In this document: positions 26,820 through 35,436 of the stretch, one piece after another
Position numbering within the stretch: the stretch's first letter is position 1
Layout: each line of letters starts with the position of its first letter
Assembly: GCA_035509275.1 (NCBI GenBank)
Contig: DATJLU010000078.1
Span: forward strand, 14,557 to 78,556
Direction: 5' to 3'
DNA from: DAHUYF01 sp035509275
Lineage (GTDB): Bacteria; Pseudomonadota; Alphaproteobacteria; ATCC43930; CGMCC-115725
Length of the DNA stretch: 64,000 nt
Program-made: the position numbers and the translations under genes
Notes under the pieces: model-generated
Database searches by the model: none
What the model was told of the DNA's origin: nothing
The model's input: only the letters and a program-made list of their open reading frames with translations

Positions 26820-28004
26820 ATGTTCAAAGCCTCCGCCCATCTCGTCTTGCCGACCTCCATCACCGGCTCACTGCCGCGGCCTTCCTGGTATGACGCGGTG
26901 CTGGGCTCGCGCAGCTTCCTCGAAGCGATGATGCATGCGCGCTATCGCGAGCAGTACGAGGACGCGGTGGCGGTGCATCTCACCGCGCAAGCGACCGCCG
27001 GGCTCGACATCTGCACCGACGGCGATGCGCATTTCGACGATGAAGTCGCCGGCATGAGCTGGCAGAGCTATCCGCCGCGGCACATGGCGGGCTTCGCGCC
27101 GGCGGGCGAGATGACCGCCTACAACGTCGCGCAGGCGGCGCATCCGCGCGGCCATATCCTGCATGATTTCCTCGAAGCGCGGGTGCTGCCGCGCATCGTC
27201 GGGCCGGTCGGGCGCGGCACGCTGCAATACGCGGCGATGTGGAAAGTGGCGCAGCGGCTCACGCCGAAGCCGGTCAAGTTCGGCACCATCCTGCCGGAGC
27301 TGCTCGCGGCCTCGGTCGCGGACGAGTACTACAAGGACCCGGTCGAGCGCAGCTGGGCAATTTCCGACGCGCTGCGCGACGAGTTGCAAGACCTCGCCAT
27401 GGCCGGCTGCCCGGTGATCCAGCTCGAAGAGCCGCAGATTCACATGGTGCCGGCGCGCGGCAAGACCTTCGGCAAGCTCGACGCCAAGGATCTGGCTTCG
27501 CTCTTCAACAACACGGTGAAGGGGCTGCGCGACAAGACCGAGATCTGGTGCCATACCTGCTGGGGCAATCCGGCGCAGCAGCGCATCTTCAAAGAGGTGC
27601 AGAGCTATCGCCCGATGCTTGAGGTGCTCAACACGCTCGACGTCGACGCCATCACCTTCGAGACCTGCTCCTCGGGACCGGGCGATCTCGAAGCGATCGG
27701 CAAGACGATCACCGACAAGAAGATCGTCATCGGCGTGATCGATCACCACACGCTGCAGGTGGAGCGGCCGGACGAGGTCGCGACGCTCATCCGCACGGCG
27801 CTGAAGCACATCCCGCCGGAGCGCCTCGTCATCTCCTCCGATTGCGGCATGGGCCGCGAGGGCATGAGCCGCCGCCACGCGCAGCACAAGATGGTGGCGA
27901 TGGTGCTCGGCACTAACATCGTGCGCCGCGAGCTCGGCCTGCCGGAAGCGCCCTGCCTTGCCGCCGATCCGCGCTTCTCGCTCGCAGCCGCACCGCCCGC
28001 GTAA
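26820..28004 (+). CDS. MetE C-terminal-like (cobalamin-independent methionine synthase family) protein
   Basis: A 394-residue TIM-barrel protein of the MetE/UROD-like superfamily, corresponding only to the catalytic C-terminal half of MetE. It has the opening TSITGSLPRPSWY, DICTDGDAHFDD, GCPVIQLEEPQIH, WCHTCWGN and SSDCGMGREGMSRRHA. His and Cys of WCHTCW plus the Cys of SSDCG are the likely zinc ligands. Single-half MetE proteins serve as methyltransferases with unusual methyl donors or thiol acceptors. Without metH/metE neighbours the substrate is open. It ends before a region of visibly lower GC. Confidence 0.85.
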   Translation: MFKASAHLVLPTSITGSLPRPSWYDAVLGSRSFLEAMMHARYREQYEDAVAVHLTAQATAGLDICTDGDAHFDDEVAGMSWQSYPPRHMAGFAPAGEMTAYNVAQAAHPRGHILHDFLEARVLPRIVGPVGRGTLQYAAMWKVAQRLTPKPVKFGTILPELLAASVADEYYKDPVERSWAISDALRDELQDLAMAGCPVIQLEEPQIHMVPARGKTFGKLDAKDLASLFNNTVKGLRDKTEIWCHTCWGNPAQQRIFKEVQSYRPMLEVLNTLDVDAITFETCSSGPGDLEAIGKTITDKKIVIGVIDHHTLQVERPDEVATLIRTALKHIPPERLVISSDCGMGREGMSRRHAQHKMVAMVLGTNIVRRELGLPEAPCLAADPRFSLAAAPPA

Positions 28005-28151
28005 GTGCGCGGATCATGTCGCGCGTCTCAGTCCCACGAGCGCTGGGGCGCGCCTTCACAAAGGCCGATCGTGCGGAGAGTCTCTTTGAGCTGGGTGATG
28101 TCGTACAGCCGGTGAAGATTTTGTCCCAAGGAGAGGAACGTCTGCTGCTCT

Positions 28152-28712
28152 TCAAGCCGACGTCTGCGCCGTACCCGCTACTTCTCGAGGCAGCGCTGCC
28201 CGACGAAATAGACGCATTGTCCAAAGCGTTTGATGGACGCAAACGGCCGCAGCATACGACAACACGCCAATTCCGAGCCAGAATCCCCAGTCCGCAGTTG
28301 GGCGTGGGTAGAAGAGAAGAATTGTTCCTCCCGCCAGAGCGATGAAGAACGAACACGCCGCGACGCCCAGCAGAGCGTGAGAAAGCTTGCTCCTGCGCGC
28401 GGCGTCGACGAGTAATGCAGCATAAGCCTTTTCGCCGATCGCTCGGGCTACCCAGATCTTTGCCGCGTTAGACGCGGAAACGAAAAGGGATCCGATCAAA
28501 ACGATCACGGCAACCGGGAGACTGAGGTACGGTAAGGCGCACGCAGCAAGCGTGAGGAGTGCAAAGCGCCAGCCAAGCTTCCTCATGATCGGATTGGCCT
28601 CCAATTCAAGGCTTGGCGTGACGAGAAAGGTGGTCCCCACGTCGCCGATGCGCGCGATCAGCAGCAGCGCACAGAGAACATGGGGCAAGTTCGCATAGGC
28701 AAACGCCAGCAA
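28152..28712 (-). CDS. small polytopic membrane protein (DUF5658-like)
   Basis: A 186-residue inner-membrane protein with about five hydrophobic segments. It opens with ANLPHVLCALLLIARIGDVGTTFLVTP followed by LELEANPIMRKLGWRFALL, the pattern of DUF5658-like proteins. The start is TTG at 28712, supported by GGAGG eight bases upstream. No ATG lies nearby in frame. Base composition here is visibly less GC-rich (mid-50s percent by eye in a sample) than the flanking genes, a hint of acquisition. No function is known. A rightward open frame over the same bases lacks family features. Confidence 0.7.
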   Translation of the reverse strand: MLAFAYANLPHVLCALLLIARIGDVGTTFLVTPSLELEANPIMRKLGWRFALLTLAACALPYLSLPVAVIVLIGSLFVSASNAAKIWVARAIGEKAYAALLVDAARRSKLSHALLGVAACSFFIALAGGTILLFYPRPTADWGFWLGIGVLSYAAAVCVHQTLWTMRLFRRAALPREVAGTAQTSA

Positions 28713-28904
28713 CGTCGCACCTCCAAGAGCTTGCCCAACCTCGTATTCGGCCGGTGGACATCGACACGATGGCCATACCTAATTTAAGTTATCTCGAGGT
28801 TAAGGAATTGCTTCGATGCCGGGCCACGAGCCTGACGGTTCGGCTATGGGAACATCATTGGACGGTCCGGTTAGCGAAGCGGCTAGATTTCTTGAGTGCA
28901 AATC

Positions 28905-30050
28905 CTACGGCAGATAGATACGGCCGTCGAAGAGGCGGCGGCAGGTGCGGTAGAAAGAGCCGCTCAGCGCCTGCCATTGCCCCGCGGCATCGCGCGTCAC
29001 CTCGGCGGCAACGGTGAGCACGCCGGACGGCATGCCGAGGCGAAGCGGCCCCGAGGCCGGCGCGGCGGGCGACAGCGCTTCCGCCACCACGGTGCCTTCG
29101 ATGCGCGCCGCGATCGCAGTGCAGAGCGAACCGGTGAGCGGCAATGCGCGATGCGGCTGTCCGTTCGAGATCATGCGCGCCGCCAGCTCGTAGCTCGCCG
29201 CCGCGAGGACCTCGCCGGAGAGCGTGCGCGCTTCGGCAGGCGGCGCGACGAAGCCGATGAACGGCACGGTGCGGATGGCGCGCGCCGCTTCGGCCGAGCC
29301 GGCAATGCCCATGGCAAGCGAAGCAGCGACGCGGATCGCGGCCAAGCGCTCGAGCAGCTCGGGTCGCGCCTCGAGCTCGCCGGGAAGCTCCATGCCGGTG
29401 AAGCCGAGATCGCGCGCGCGCACGAACACCGCAGCATTGGCGGCATCGACCATCGAGGCATCGATCGTGCCGATACCCGGCACCTCGAGCCGGTCGAGCG
29501 GCTGTCCCGTCGGCAGCAGCTTGCCTGTGGTCGCGCCGCCCGGGGAGAGAAAGTCGAGCTTGACCGGCGCGCCAGTGCCGGCAACGCCGGGAATGGCGAG
29601 ATCGCCGTCGTACCGCGTCCGGCCGCCGCGCAGCGGAAAGCTGGCATGAATCAGCTTCGCTGTATTGGTGTTGAAGATGCGCACCATGGCGTCGCCGCTG
29701 ACGGGCTGCACCAGCCCCTCATCGACGGCGAAAGGCCCCACCGCCGATGACATGTTGCCGCAATTGCCTTTGAAATCGACCGTCGGCTCGCGGATCTGCA
29801 CCTGGGCGAAGGTGTAGTCGATATCGGCATCGTTGCGCGCCGACGGCGCCAGCACGCAGATCTTGGAGAGCGAGGAAATGCCGCCGCCCATGCCGTCGAG
29901 CTGCCGGCCATAGGGGTCGGGGCTGCCCATCGCGGCGAGGAAGATCGGATCCCAGGCGGCGCGGTCGGCAGGCAGATCGCGCGCATGGAACATCACCGCC
30001 TTGCTGGTGCCGCCGCGCATGAAGACGGCCGGAAGCGAACGCGAGCTCAT
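28905..30050 (-). CDS. PrpF-family protein (methylaconitate/4-oxalomesaconate isomerase-like)
   Basis: A 381-residue member of the PrpF family with both diaminopimelate-epimerase-like halves. Signatures are the opening FMRGGTSKAVMF, GSPDPYGRQLDGMGGGISSLSKI, VDFKGNCGNMSSAVGPFAV with the active-site Cys in GNCGN, and SPGGATTGKLLPTG. Family members move a double bond in 2-methylaconitate or tautomerise 4-oxalomesaconate in gallate/protocatechuate 4,5-cleavage. No prpC/prpD or lig genes are present, so the exact substrate is unresolved. It is preceded on the same strand by a lipoprotein gene separated by a strong hairpin. Confidence 0.86.
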   Translation of the reverse strand: MSSRSLPAVFMRGGTSKAVMFHARDLPADRAAWDPIFLAAMGSPDPYGRQLDGMGGGISSLSKICVLAPSARNDADIDYTFAQVQIREPTVDFKGNCGNMSSAVGPFAVDEGLVQPVSGDAMVRIFNTNTAKLIHASFPLRGGRTRYDGDLAIPGVAGTGAPVKLDFLSPGGATTGKLLPTGQPLDRLEVPGIGTIDASMVDAANAAVFVRARDLGFTGMELPGELEARPELLERLAAIRVAASLAMGIAGSAEAARAIRTVPFIGFVAPPAEARTLSGEVLAAASYELAARMISNGQPHRALPLTGSLCTAIAARIEGTVVAEALSPAAPASGPLRLGMPSGVLTVAAEVTRDAAGQWQALSGSFYRTCRRLFDGRIYLP

Positions 30051-30145
30051 GATCCCTCCTCTGACCCCCGGCCGGCCCCCGGAGGGTGGCGGGATCGGGC
30101 AGTGTAGCAGCTCGCGCTGCCGCGGCGCACAAGCCCGCGGTCATG

Positions 30146-30190
30146 CGTCAGCGGCGCCCGGGAGGAGGGAAGTCCCGGGCGCCGCTGACG
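30146..30190 (-). terminator. perfect 18-bp hairpin after the glycine-zipper lipoprotein gene
   Basis: An 18-bp perfect inverted repeat (CGTCAGCGGCGCCCGGGA and its complement) with a 9-base loop lies 23 bases after the stop of the lipoprotein gene and before the prpF-like gene. The stem is extremely GC-rich, but no U-tract follows on either strand, so termination would be by a stem alone or with help. Confidence 0.6.
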
Positions 30191-30212
30191 GCTCAGCCTG
30201 CCGCGCGGAAGG

Positions 30213-30458
30213 TCAGTGCTCCCAAACCGGCTTGCCGAGATCGACCGTGCTCGGGCTGGTGGCAACACCGGTCGCAGCGCCGGCGGCACCGCCGACGAGC
30301 GCGACCAGAGCGACGGGCCCGCCGAGCAGAGCGGCACCGACCGCGCCGGCACTGGCGCCGATCGCCGCGCCGCTCAAGCCGCGATCACCGGTGGTGGTGC
30401 CGCAGCCGGAGAGCGCGAGGCCGGCGAGAAGCAGCATGATCGTCAGGCGTTTGTTCAC
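30213..30458 (-). CDS. small glycine-zipper lipoprotein
   Basis: An 81-residue protein from GTG at 30458, with GGAG eight bases upstream, beginning VNKRLTIMLLLAGLALSGCGTTTGDRG. The lipobox LSGC gives a lipid anchor after about 18 residues. The rest is a glycine-zipper segment (LSGAAIGASAGAVGAALLGG, then GGAAGAATGVATSP), as in osmotically inducible YmgG/OsmB-like proteins, ending PVWEH. An internal ATG at codon 8 would also allow a signal peptide, but the GTG has the better ribosome-binding site. It is probably an envelope-stress lipoprotein. Confidence 0.8.
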   Translation of the reverse strand: MNKRLTIMLLLAGLALSGCGTTTGDRGLSGAAIGASAGAVGAALLGGPVALVALVGGAAGAATGVATSPSTVDLGKPVWEH

Positions 30459-30640
30459 GGGATTACTCCGGAACGTTGCGGTTGCATACCCCCAATAACG
30501 TTCCTTAGGGGACCCTGTCAGGTGACAATTTTGGGGCCGGCTATCACGCATTTTCGGCGATCCCGTGCGCCGAGCCGAAACATGCGCGGCCAGAGCCGGG
30601 CATTTGACGCAAATCGGCTCGACAGTATGCTGTCGATCTC

Positions 30641-31807
30641 ATGGAACGCCTTCCGACCTTGATCATCGGCGGCGGGATCGGCGGCCTCACCGCCGCACTC
30701 GCCTTGAGCCGCGGCGGGCGCCGCGTCCACGTCCTCGAGAAATCGCCGGAATTCGGCGAGATCGGCGCCGGGCTGCAGCTCGCGCCCAACGCCATGCATG
30801 TGCTCGACGAGCTCGGCCTGGTGACGGAAATCGGCAAACAGGCGGTGTTTCCGGCGCGGCTGCAATGGATGGATGCGCTGGCCGCCCAACCGATCACCGC
30901 CGTCGATCTCGGCGCGGCGTTTCGCCAGCGCTATGGCCAGCCCTACATCGTCATGCATCGCGGCGATCTGCTGGCAACGCTGCTCGAAGCCTGCCGCGCA
31001 GAGAAAGGCATCACGCTCGAAGCCGGCCGCGATGTGGTCGCGATCGAAGATCACGGCGATGCCGCAAGCGTGCGCTGCATCGATGGCGCGGTCTACGACG
31101 CCGAGATTCTCATCGGCGCCGACGGGCTGCACTCGCTCGCGCGCCGCAGCCTCAGCAACGACGAGCCGGTGTGCGACGGCTGCGTCGCTTATCGCGGCAC
31201 GATCCCGATGGCGCAGCTCTCGACTCACGCCGGCCTCGACAACGTCCTCATGTGGGTCGGGCCGCAGATGCATTTCGTGCAATATCCGCTGCGCCGCGGC
31301 GAGCTCTACAACCAGGTGGCCGTGTTCAAGAGCCCGCGCTATGCGCCCGGCGCCGAAGCGTGGGGAACCGTAGAGGAGCTCGACGCGCATTACGCGCAGA
31401 CCTGCGACGATGTCCGCGCCGCCGTGCGCCTGATGTGGCGCGACCGGCACTGGCCGATGTTCGATCGCAAGCCGATCGAGCGCTGGACGCAGAACCGGCT
31501 GGCGCTGCTCGGCGATGCCGCGCATCCGATGTACCAATACATCGCGCAAGGCGCCTGTCAGGCGATCGAGGACGGGCTCGCTCTCGCCCGGCATCTGACG
31601 GCTGCGCCGCAGGATCCCGCCGGCGCGCTGCGCGCCTATGAGCGTGCCCGGCTGTTGCGCACCGCGCGCGTCCAGCTGACGGCGCGGGCGATGGGGGTCT
31701 TCTTCCACCTCGACGGCGTCGCGGCGTCGGTGCGCAATACGATGATGGCGGGCCGCCGCGCCGATGATTACACGCTGCTCGACTGGCTCTACGGCCATCG
31801 GATCTGA
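30641..31807 (+). CDS. FAD-dependent aromatic monooxygenase (salicylate/3-hydroxybenzoate hydroxylase-like)
   Basis: A 388-residue class A flavoprotein monooxygenase. It has the dinucleotide fold LIIGGGIGGLTAALAL at residues 7-22, a DG motif in GADGLHSLAR and the GD motif LALLGDAAHPMYQYIAQGACQAIEDG near residue 290. Overall it resembles salicylate 1-hydroxylase, 3-hydroxybenzoate 6-hydroxylase and 6-hydroxynicotinate 3-monooxygenase, which use NAD(P)H to hydroxylate or decarboxylatively hydroxylate ring acids. If 4-hydroxybenzoate were its substrate it would make hydroquinone, but nothing in the sequence proves this. It is a single gene divergent from the small lipoprotein gene. Confidence 0.87.
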   Translation: MERLPTLIIGGGIGGLTAALALSRGGRRVHVLEKSPEFGEIGAGLQLAPNAMHVLDELGLVTEIGKQAVFPARLQWMDALAAQPITAVDLGAAFRQRYGQPYIVMHRGDLLATLLEACRAEKGITLEAGRDVVAIEDHGDAASVRCIDGAVYDAEILIGADGLHSLARRSLSNDEPVCDGCVAYRGTIPMAQLSTHAGLDNVLMWVGPQMHFVQYPLRRGELYNQVAVFKSPRYAPGAEAWGTVEELDAHYAQTCDDVRAAVRLMWRDRHWPMFDRKPIERWTQNRLALLGDAAHPMYQYIAQGACQAIEDGLALARHLTAAPQDPAGALRAYERARLLRTARVQLTARAMGVFFHLDGVAASVRNTMMAGRRADDYTLLDWLYGHRI

Positions 31808-31992
31808 GCCGATCGCTCGATTACCCCGCGAATCCGGGCCGAATCTCAGCCTTTGGCAGCGACGCGCGGACTCATAAAGGTCACGGAAATACCTCAACCG
31901 CCGCGATCGCGAGTGGCTAGATTTGAGCCAATAAGTTAACACCCGGGGACAAGCTCGACAGGAGATGCGACGGCCAACCTTGGAGGTGGCGC

Positions 31993-32727
31993 ATGAGCTT
32001 GGTTCCTGCCGACGGTCTTTATCGCCGCAGGATTTTCCATTCCGGAAGGCACGCATCGCGCCGGATGATGGCGATGCGGCTCGCAGCCATGGTTGCGGGC
32101 AGCGGCGTTTTTCTGTCTCCAACGCTACCTGCGACGACACCCATCGGCCCGCTGACGCTGGCGTCGGGGAGCGCCGCCACGGAAGGCGACGCGGTCGCCG
32201 CGGTGCTCCCCGAGCAACCGGCCGCGCCGGCGCAGCCCGTATCGCTGCCGGTCTCCGAGCCCAAACCGGCCGATGAGGTCGTGCCGCTCGCCACGGCGAG
32301 CAACGCCGCCACGAGCCCGGCCATGGACGCGCCCACGCCCGCACCGGCAGTCATCCCCATCGCGGCCACGGTCGCGCCGACGCCGCCGGTTGCGGCACAA
32401 GCAAGCCCGTCTCCGACGCCGTCCGTCGCGGCGAAACCGAGCCCGCCGCCGTCGCCGCCCGCCGCAGCGCGGACAAAGCCGCCGCAGACCTTCATGGAGC
32501 TCACCTATTATTCCGATCGAGCTTCGGCGCGCCGTGGCGCGGTCAGGCTGCGCCGGATGTGGGGGCCGGCGCTGGCGGGGATGCCGCTGCAGGTCATGCC
32601 GGCGGAAGCGCGGGGAAAGACGATCTGGCGGGTCGTCGCAGGACCGGCGGCCAGCCGCGAACGCGCCGAGAAGTTCTGCTCCGTCGTGCACCGGGCGGGC
32701 CGCACCTGCTCGGTCGCCGCTATCTAG
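31993..32727 (+). CDS. membrane-anchored protein with proline-rich linker and C-terminal SPOR-like domain
   Basis: A 244-residue protein with a basic N-terminus and a short hydrophobic segment (MRLAAMVAGSGVFLSPTLPA, about residues 28-47). About 100 residues of Ala/Pro/Val linker follow. A C-terminal domain of about 75 residues (FMELTYYSDRASARRGAVRLRRMWGP, then IWRVVAGPAASRERAEKFCSVVHRAG) resembles SPOR domains, which bind denuded glycan at the division septum. The two Cys at the end (KFCSVV, TCSVAAI) may pair. The ATG at 31993 follows a GGAGG stretch. Confidence 0.75.
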   Translation: MSLVPADGLYRRRIFHSGRHASRRMMAMRLAAMVAGSGVFLSPTLPATTPIGPLTLASGSAATEGDAVAAVLPEQPAAPAQPVSLPVSEPKPADEVVPLATASNAATSPAMDAPTPAPAVIPIAATVAPTPPVAAQASPSPTPSVAAKPSPPPSPPAAARTKPPQTFMELTYYSDRASARRGAVRLRRMWGPALAGMPLQVMPAEARGKTIWRVVAGPAASRERAEKFCSVVHRAGRTCSVAAI

Positions 32728-32728
32728 A

Positions 32729-32751
32729 AGCGCCCGCTCAGAGCGGGCGCT
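32729..32751. terminator. bidirectional hairpin terminator
   Basis: A perfect 10-bp stem (AGCGCCCGCT, CAG loop, AGCGGGCGCT) followed by TTT lies immediately after the SPOR-gene stop and overlaps the last bases of the convergent marR gene at 32738. It can end transcription of the rightward gene. For the leftward gene the complementary run is short. Confidence 0.6.
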
Positions 32752-33220
32752 TTCCCGGCGTTGACACGACCCGCAAGGGTACGCGGCTGTAGCGGTTGTT
32801 GATCTGCACCAGCTTGGTGAGGAGCGCCATGAAGTGGCGCCGCTCGGCCGGCGCCAGCGGCGCCAGGATGCGCTGCTGCGCCCGTTCGACCGCCGCGTCG
32901 ATGCGGTCCAGCAGAGCCTTGCCGCGCCGGGTAGTCCGCAGCCGCTTCACCCGCCGATCCTCGCCGCCGCCCTGGCGTCGGATCAGCCCTTTGGCCTCGA
33001 GCCGCGCCAGCACATGGCCGAGGGTCGAGCGATCGAAAGCGATGAGCGGCGACAGCCGGCTCGCATCGATGTCCGGCTGCTCGCCGATCGCCACCAACGC
33101 GGCGTATTGCACCGGCGTCACGCCGAACGCGGCGGTCTCCTCCATGAAGAGCGCGATGGCAATCTGCTGGCTGCGCCGGACGAGATGGCCCGGCATGGCG
33201 TAGAGATCGTCGAGCAGCAT
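32738..33220 (-). CDS. MarR-family transcriptional regulator (downstream of ETF-QO)
   Basis: A 160-residue MarR winged-helix regulator: QYAALVAIGEQPDIDASRLSPLIAFDRSTLGHVLARLEAKGLIRRQ and GEDRRVKRLRTTRRGKALL, with helices at both ends for dimerisation. It is 30 bases downstream of the ETF-QO gene on the same strand and so probably cotranscribed. It is not the upstream neighbour usually expected for a MarR target. Its ligand is unknown. Confidence 0.9.
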   Translation of the reverse strand: MLLDDLYAMPGHLVRRSQQIAIALFMEETAAFGVTPVQYAALVAIGEQPDIDASRLSPLIAFDRSTLGHVLARLEAKGLIRRQGGGEDRRVKRLRTTRRGKALLDRIDAAVERAQQRILAPLAPAERRHFMALLTKLVQINNRYSRVPLRVVSTPGKRPL

Positions 33221-33250
33221 GCGCGATCATCCAGGCCCTGCGGCCGGCCC

Positions 33251-34912
33251 TCACATATTCGGATAGTTCGGGCCGCCGCCGCCTTCCGGCACGGTCCAGA
33301 CGATGTTCTGCGGCGGATCCTTGATGTCGCAGGTCTTGCAGTGGACGCAGTTCTGGAAGTTGATGACGAAGCGCGGATTGCCGCCCTCGCCGTCGCGCAC
33401 GACTTCATAGACGCCGGCGGGGCAATAGCGCTGCGCCGGCTCGTCGAAGACCGGCAGCGTGTAGGTGATGGGAATGGCGGGGTCCTTGAGCTTCAAATGA
33501 CAGGGCTGATCCTCGCGGTGATTGGTGTTGGAGATGAACACCGAGGACAGCCGGTCGAAGCTGATGACGCCATCGGGCTTGGGATAGGCGATGCGCGGCG
33601 CTTGCGCGGCTTTCTCGAGGCTGACGAAATCGGTCTTTTTGTGGTGCAAGGTGTAGGGCAGCAGCTTGCCCAGGCCGAGGTGATGGAGCCACATCTGCAG
33701 CCCGCCGTGGAGCGTGCCGAGCTTCGCTCCCCAACGCAGCCCCGGCTTGACGTTCCGCACCTTCCACAGATCCTGATAGGCCCAGCTCTGACGGAAGGCG
33801 CTCTCATAGCCGTCGAGCACGTCATGGCCCTCGGAGCCGGCGCTGAGGCGCTGGAACGCGGCCTCGGCGGCGAGCATGCCGGTCTTCATCGCGTTATGGC
33901 TGCCTTTGATGCGCGGCACATTGACGAAGCCGGCGGCGCACCCGATCAGCGCCCCGCCGGGAAAGGCCAGTTTCGGCACCGATTGCAGCCCGCCTTCGTT
34001 GATGGCGCGCGCACCATAGGCGATGCGCTTGCCGCCTTCGAGATAGGGCTTCACCAGCGGATGATGCTTGAAGCGCTGGAACTCCTCATAGGGCGAGAGA
34101 TGCGGGTTCCAGTAGTCGAGATTGACGACGAAGCCGAGCGAGACCTGATTGTCCTCGAGATGGTACATGAAGGAGCCGCCGAAGGTCCGGTCGTCGAGCG
34201 GCCAGCCCATGGTGTGCAGCACCAGGCCCGGCTTGTGCTTCGCGGGATCGACCTGCCACAGCTCCTTGAGGCCGATGCCGTATTTCTGCGGATCGACACC
34301 GTCGCGCAGATTGAAGCGGCGCATCAGCTGCTCCGACAGGCTGCCGCGCGCGCCTTCCGCAAAGAACGTGTATTTGCCGTGCAGCTCGACGCCCGGCGTG
34401 TAGCGGTCGGTATGCTCACCTGATTTGCCGAGCCCCATATCGCCGGTGGCGACGCCCTTGACCGAACCATCCTCGTGAAAGAGCACTTCCGCGCCGGCAA
34501 AGCCGGCATAAATCTCGACGCCGAGCGCTTCCGCCTGCTGCGCCAGCCAACGGCAGAGATTGCCGAGGCTGACGGCATAGCAGCCGTGGTTGCTGAGGAG
34601 CGGCGGCATCAGCGCCGCCGGGAAGCGCAGGGCGCGGCGCTCGGTCAAATAATAGAAGCGGTCGTCGGTCACCGGCGTATTGAGCGGCGCGCCCTTGTCC
34701 TTCCAGTCCGGCATCAGCTCGTTGAGGGCGATCGGATCGACCACCGCGCCCGACAGGATATGGGCGCCGATCTCCGAGCCTTTCTCGATGATGCAAACGC
34801 CGATCTCGCTGCCGCCCTCGGCCGCCAGCTGCTTCAGCCGGATCGCCGCGGCCAGCCCCGCCGGGCCGCCGCCGACGATCACGACGTCGTATTGCATGGA
34901 ATCGCGTTCCAT
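33251..34912 (-). CDS. electron transfer flavoprotein-ubiquinone oxidoreductase
   Basis: A 553-residue ETF-QO, full length. The FAD-binding motif is VVIVGGGPAGLAAAIRL near residue 10, ubiquinone-domain segments include LLSNHGCYAVSLGNLCRWLA, and GCAAGFVNVPRIKGSHNAMKTGMLAAEAAF is the family's conserved block. The C-terminal 4Fe-4S cluster ligands are in YCPAGVYE and NCVHCKTCDIKDP. It passes electrons from ETF (fatty acid, amino acid and sarcosine oxidation) to ubiquinone at the inner membrane. etfA/etfB are not in the window. It shares a transcript with a MarR gene. Confidence 0.95.
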   Translation of the reverse strand: MERDSMQYDVVIVGGGPAGLAAAIRLKQLAAEGGSEIGVCIIEKGSEIGAHILSGAVVDPIALNELMPDWKDKGAPLNTPVTDDRFYYLTERRALRFPAALMPPLLSNHGCYAVSLGNLCRWLAQQAEALGVEIYAGFAGAEVLFHEDGSVKGVATGDMGLGKSGEHTDRYTPGVELHGKYTFFAEGARGSLSEQLMRRFNLRDGVDPQKYGIGLKELWQVDPAKHKPGLVLHTMGWPLDDRTFGGSFMYHLEDNQVSLGFVVNLDYWNPHLSPYEEFQRFKHHPLVKPYLEGGKRIAYGARAINEGGLQSVPKLAFPGGALIGCAAGFVNVPRIKGSHNAMKTGMLAAEAAFQRLSAGSEGHDVLDGYESAFRQSWAYQDLWKVRNVKPGLRWGAKLGTLHGGLQMWLHHLGLGKLLPYTLHHKKTDFVSLEKAAQAPRIAYPKPDGVISFDRLSSVFISNTNHREDQPCHLKLKDPAIPITYTLPVFDEPAQRYCPAGVYEVVRDGEGGNPRFVINFQNCVHCKTCDIKDPPQNIVWTVPEGGGGPNYPNM

Positions 34913-34985
34913 CCGCCTTTCCCCCGACCCTTATCGATGGGAATTAGCGCCCGCTCCGGCGCAAGGCAAATCGCGCCGCCGCCGG

Positions 34986-35426
34986 TCAGCGCGCCTGGTC
35001 GAGCCCGGCGAGATTGGCGTAGACGCGCCGCAGAAGGCGTTTCAGCGTCTGCTCCTCCGCCGCGCTGAGCCCGGCCAGGGCCAGGCGCTCGTAGCGCTGC
35101 GCCGTCGGGATGATGGCGCGCGTCCGGCCGCGGCCTTTCTGGGTCAGCGCGATGCGCCGCTCGCGCCGGTCGGCATTGCCGTTGAGGCGCGCGACGAGGC
35201 CTTGCCGCGCCATGCGGGTGACCAGACGCGACAGCGTCGAAAGATCGATCGAGGTGAGGCTGGCGAGATCGGAAAGCCGCTGCTCGCCGGCGGCGGCAAG
35301 CACCGCCAGCACGCGCCATTCCTGCAGCGCAACGCCGGTGGCGGCGATGTCGCGGGCGAAACTGACCGCGAGCCGCACGCCGGCGCGGTTGATGAGATAG
35401 GGCAGGAACTGGTCGAGATCGAACAT
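34986..35426 (-). CDS. MarR-family transcriptional regulator of the LLM operon
   Basis: A 146-residue MarR protein with the typical core (LQEWRVLAVLAAAGEQRLSDLASLTSIDLSTLSRLVTRMARQGLVAR and NADRRERRIALTQKGRGR). It begins 11 bases after the stop of the LLM oxidoreductase gene, so the two form an operon. A perfect 16-bp palindrome upstream of the LLM gene is its likely operator, giving autoregulation. Small aromatic acids are the usual MarR ligands, and the LLM enzyme may act on such a ligand. Confidence 0.9.
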   Translation of the reverse strand: MFDLDQFLPYLINRAGVRLAVSFARDIAATGVALQEWRVLAVLAAAGEQRLSDLASLTSIDLSTLSRLVTRMARQGLVARLNGNADRRERRIALTQKGRGRTRAIIPTAQRYERLALAGLSAAEEQTLKRLLRRVYANLAGLDQAR

Positions 35427-35436
35427 GGTGCGGGCG

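Noticed and set aside
28016..28345. A 109-codon plus-strand frame at the 3' end of the DUF5658-like gene
   Set aside because: It overlaps the better-supported membrane-protein gene, has no ribosome-binding site and matches nothing known.
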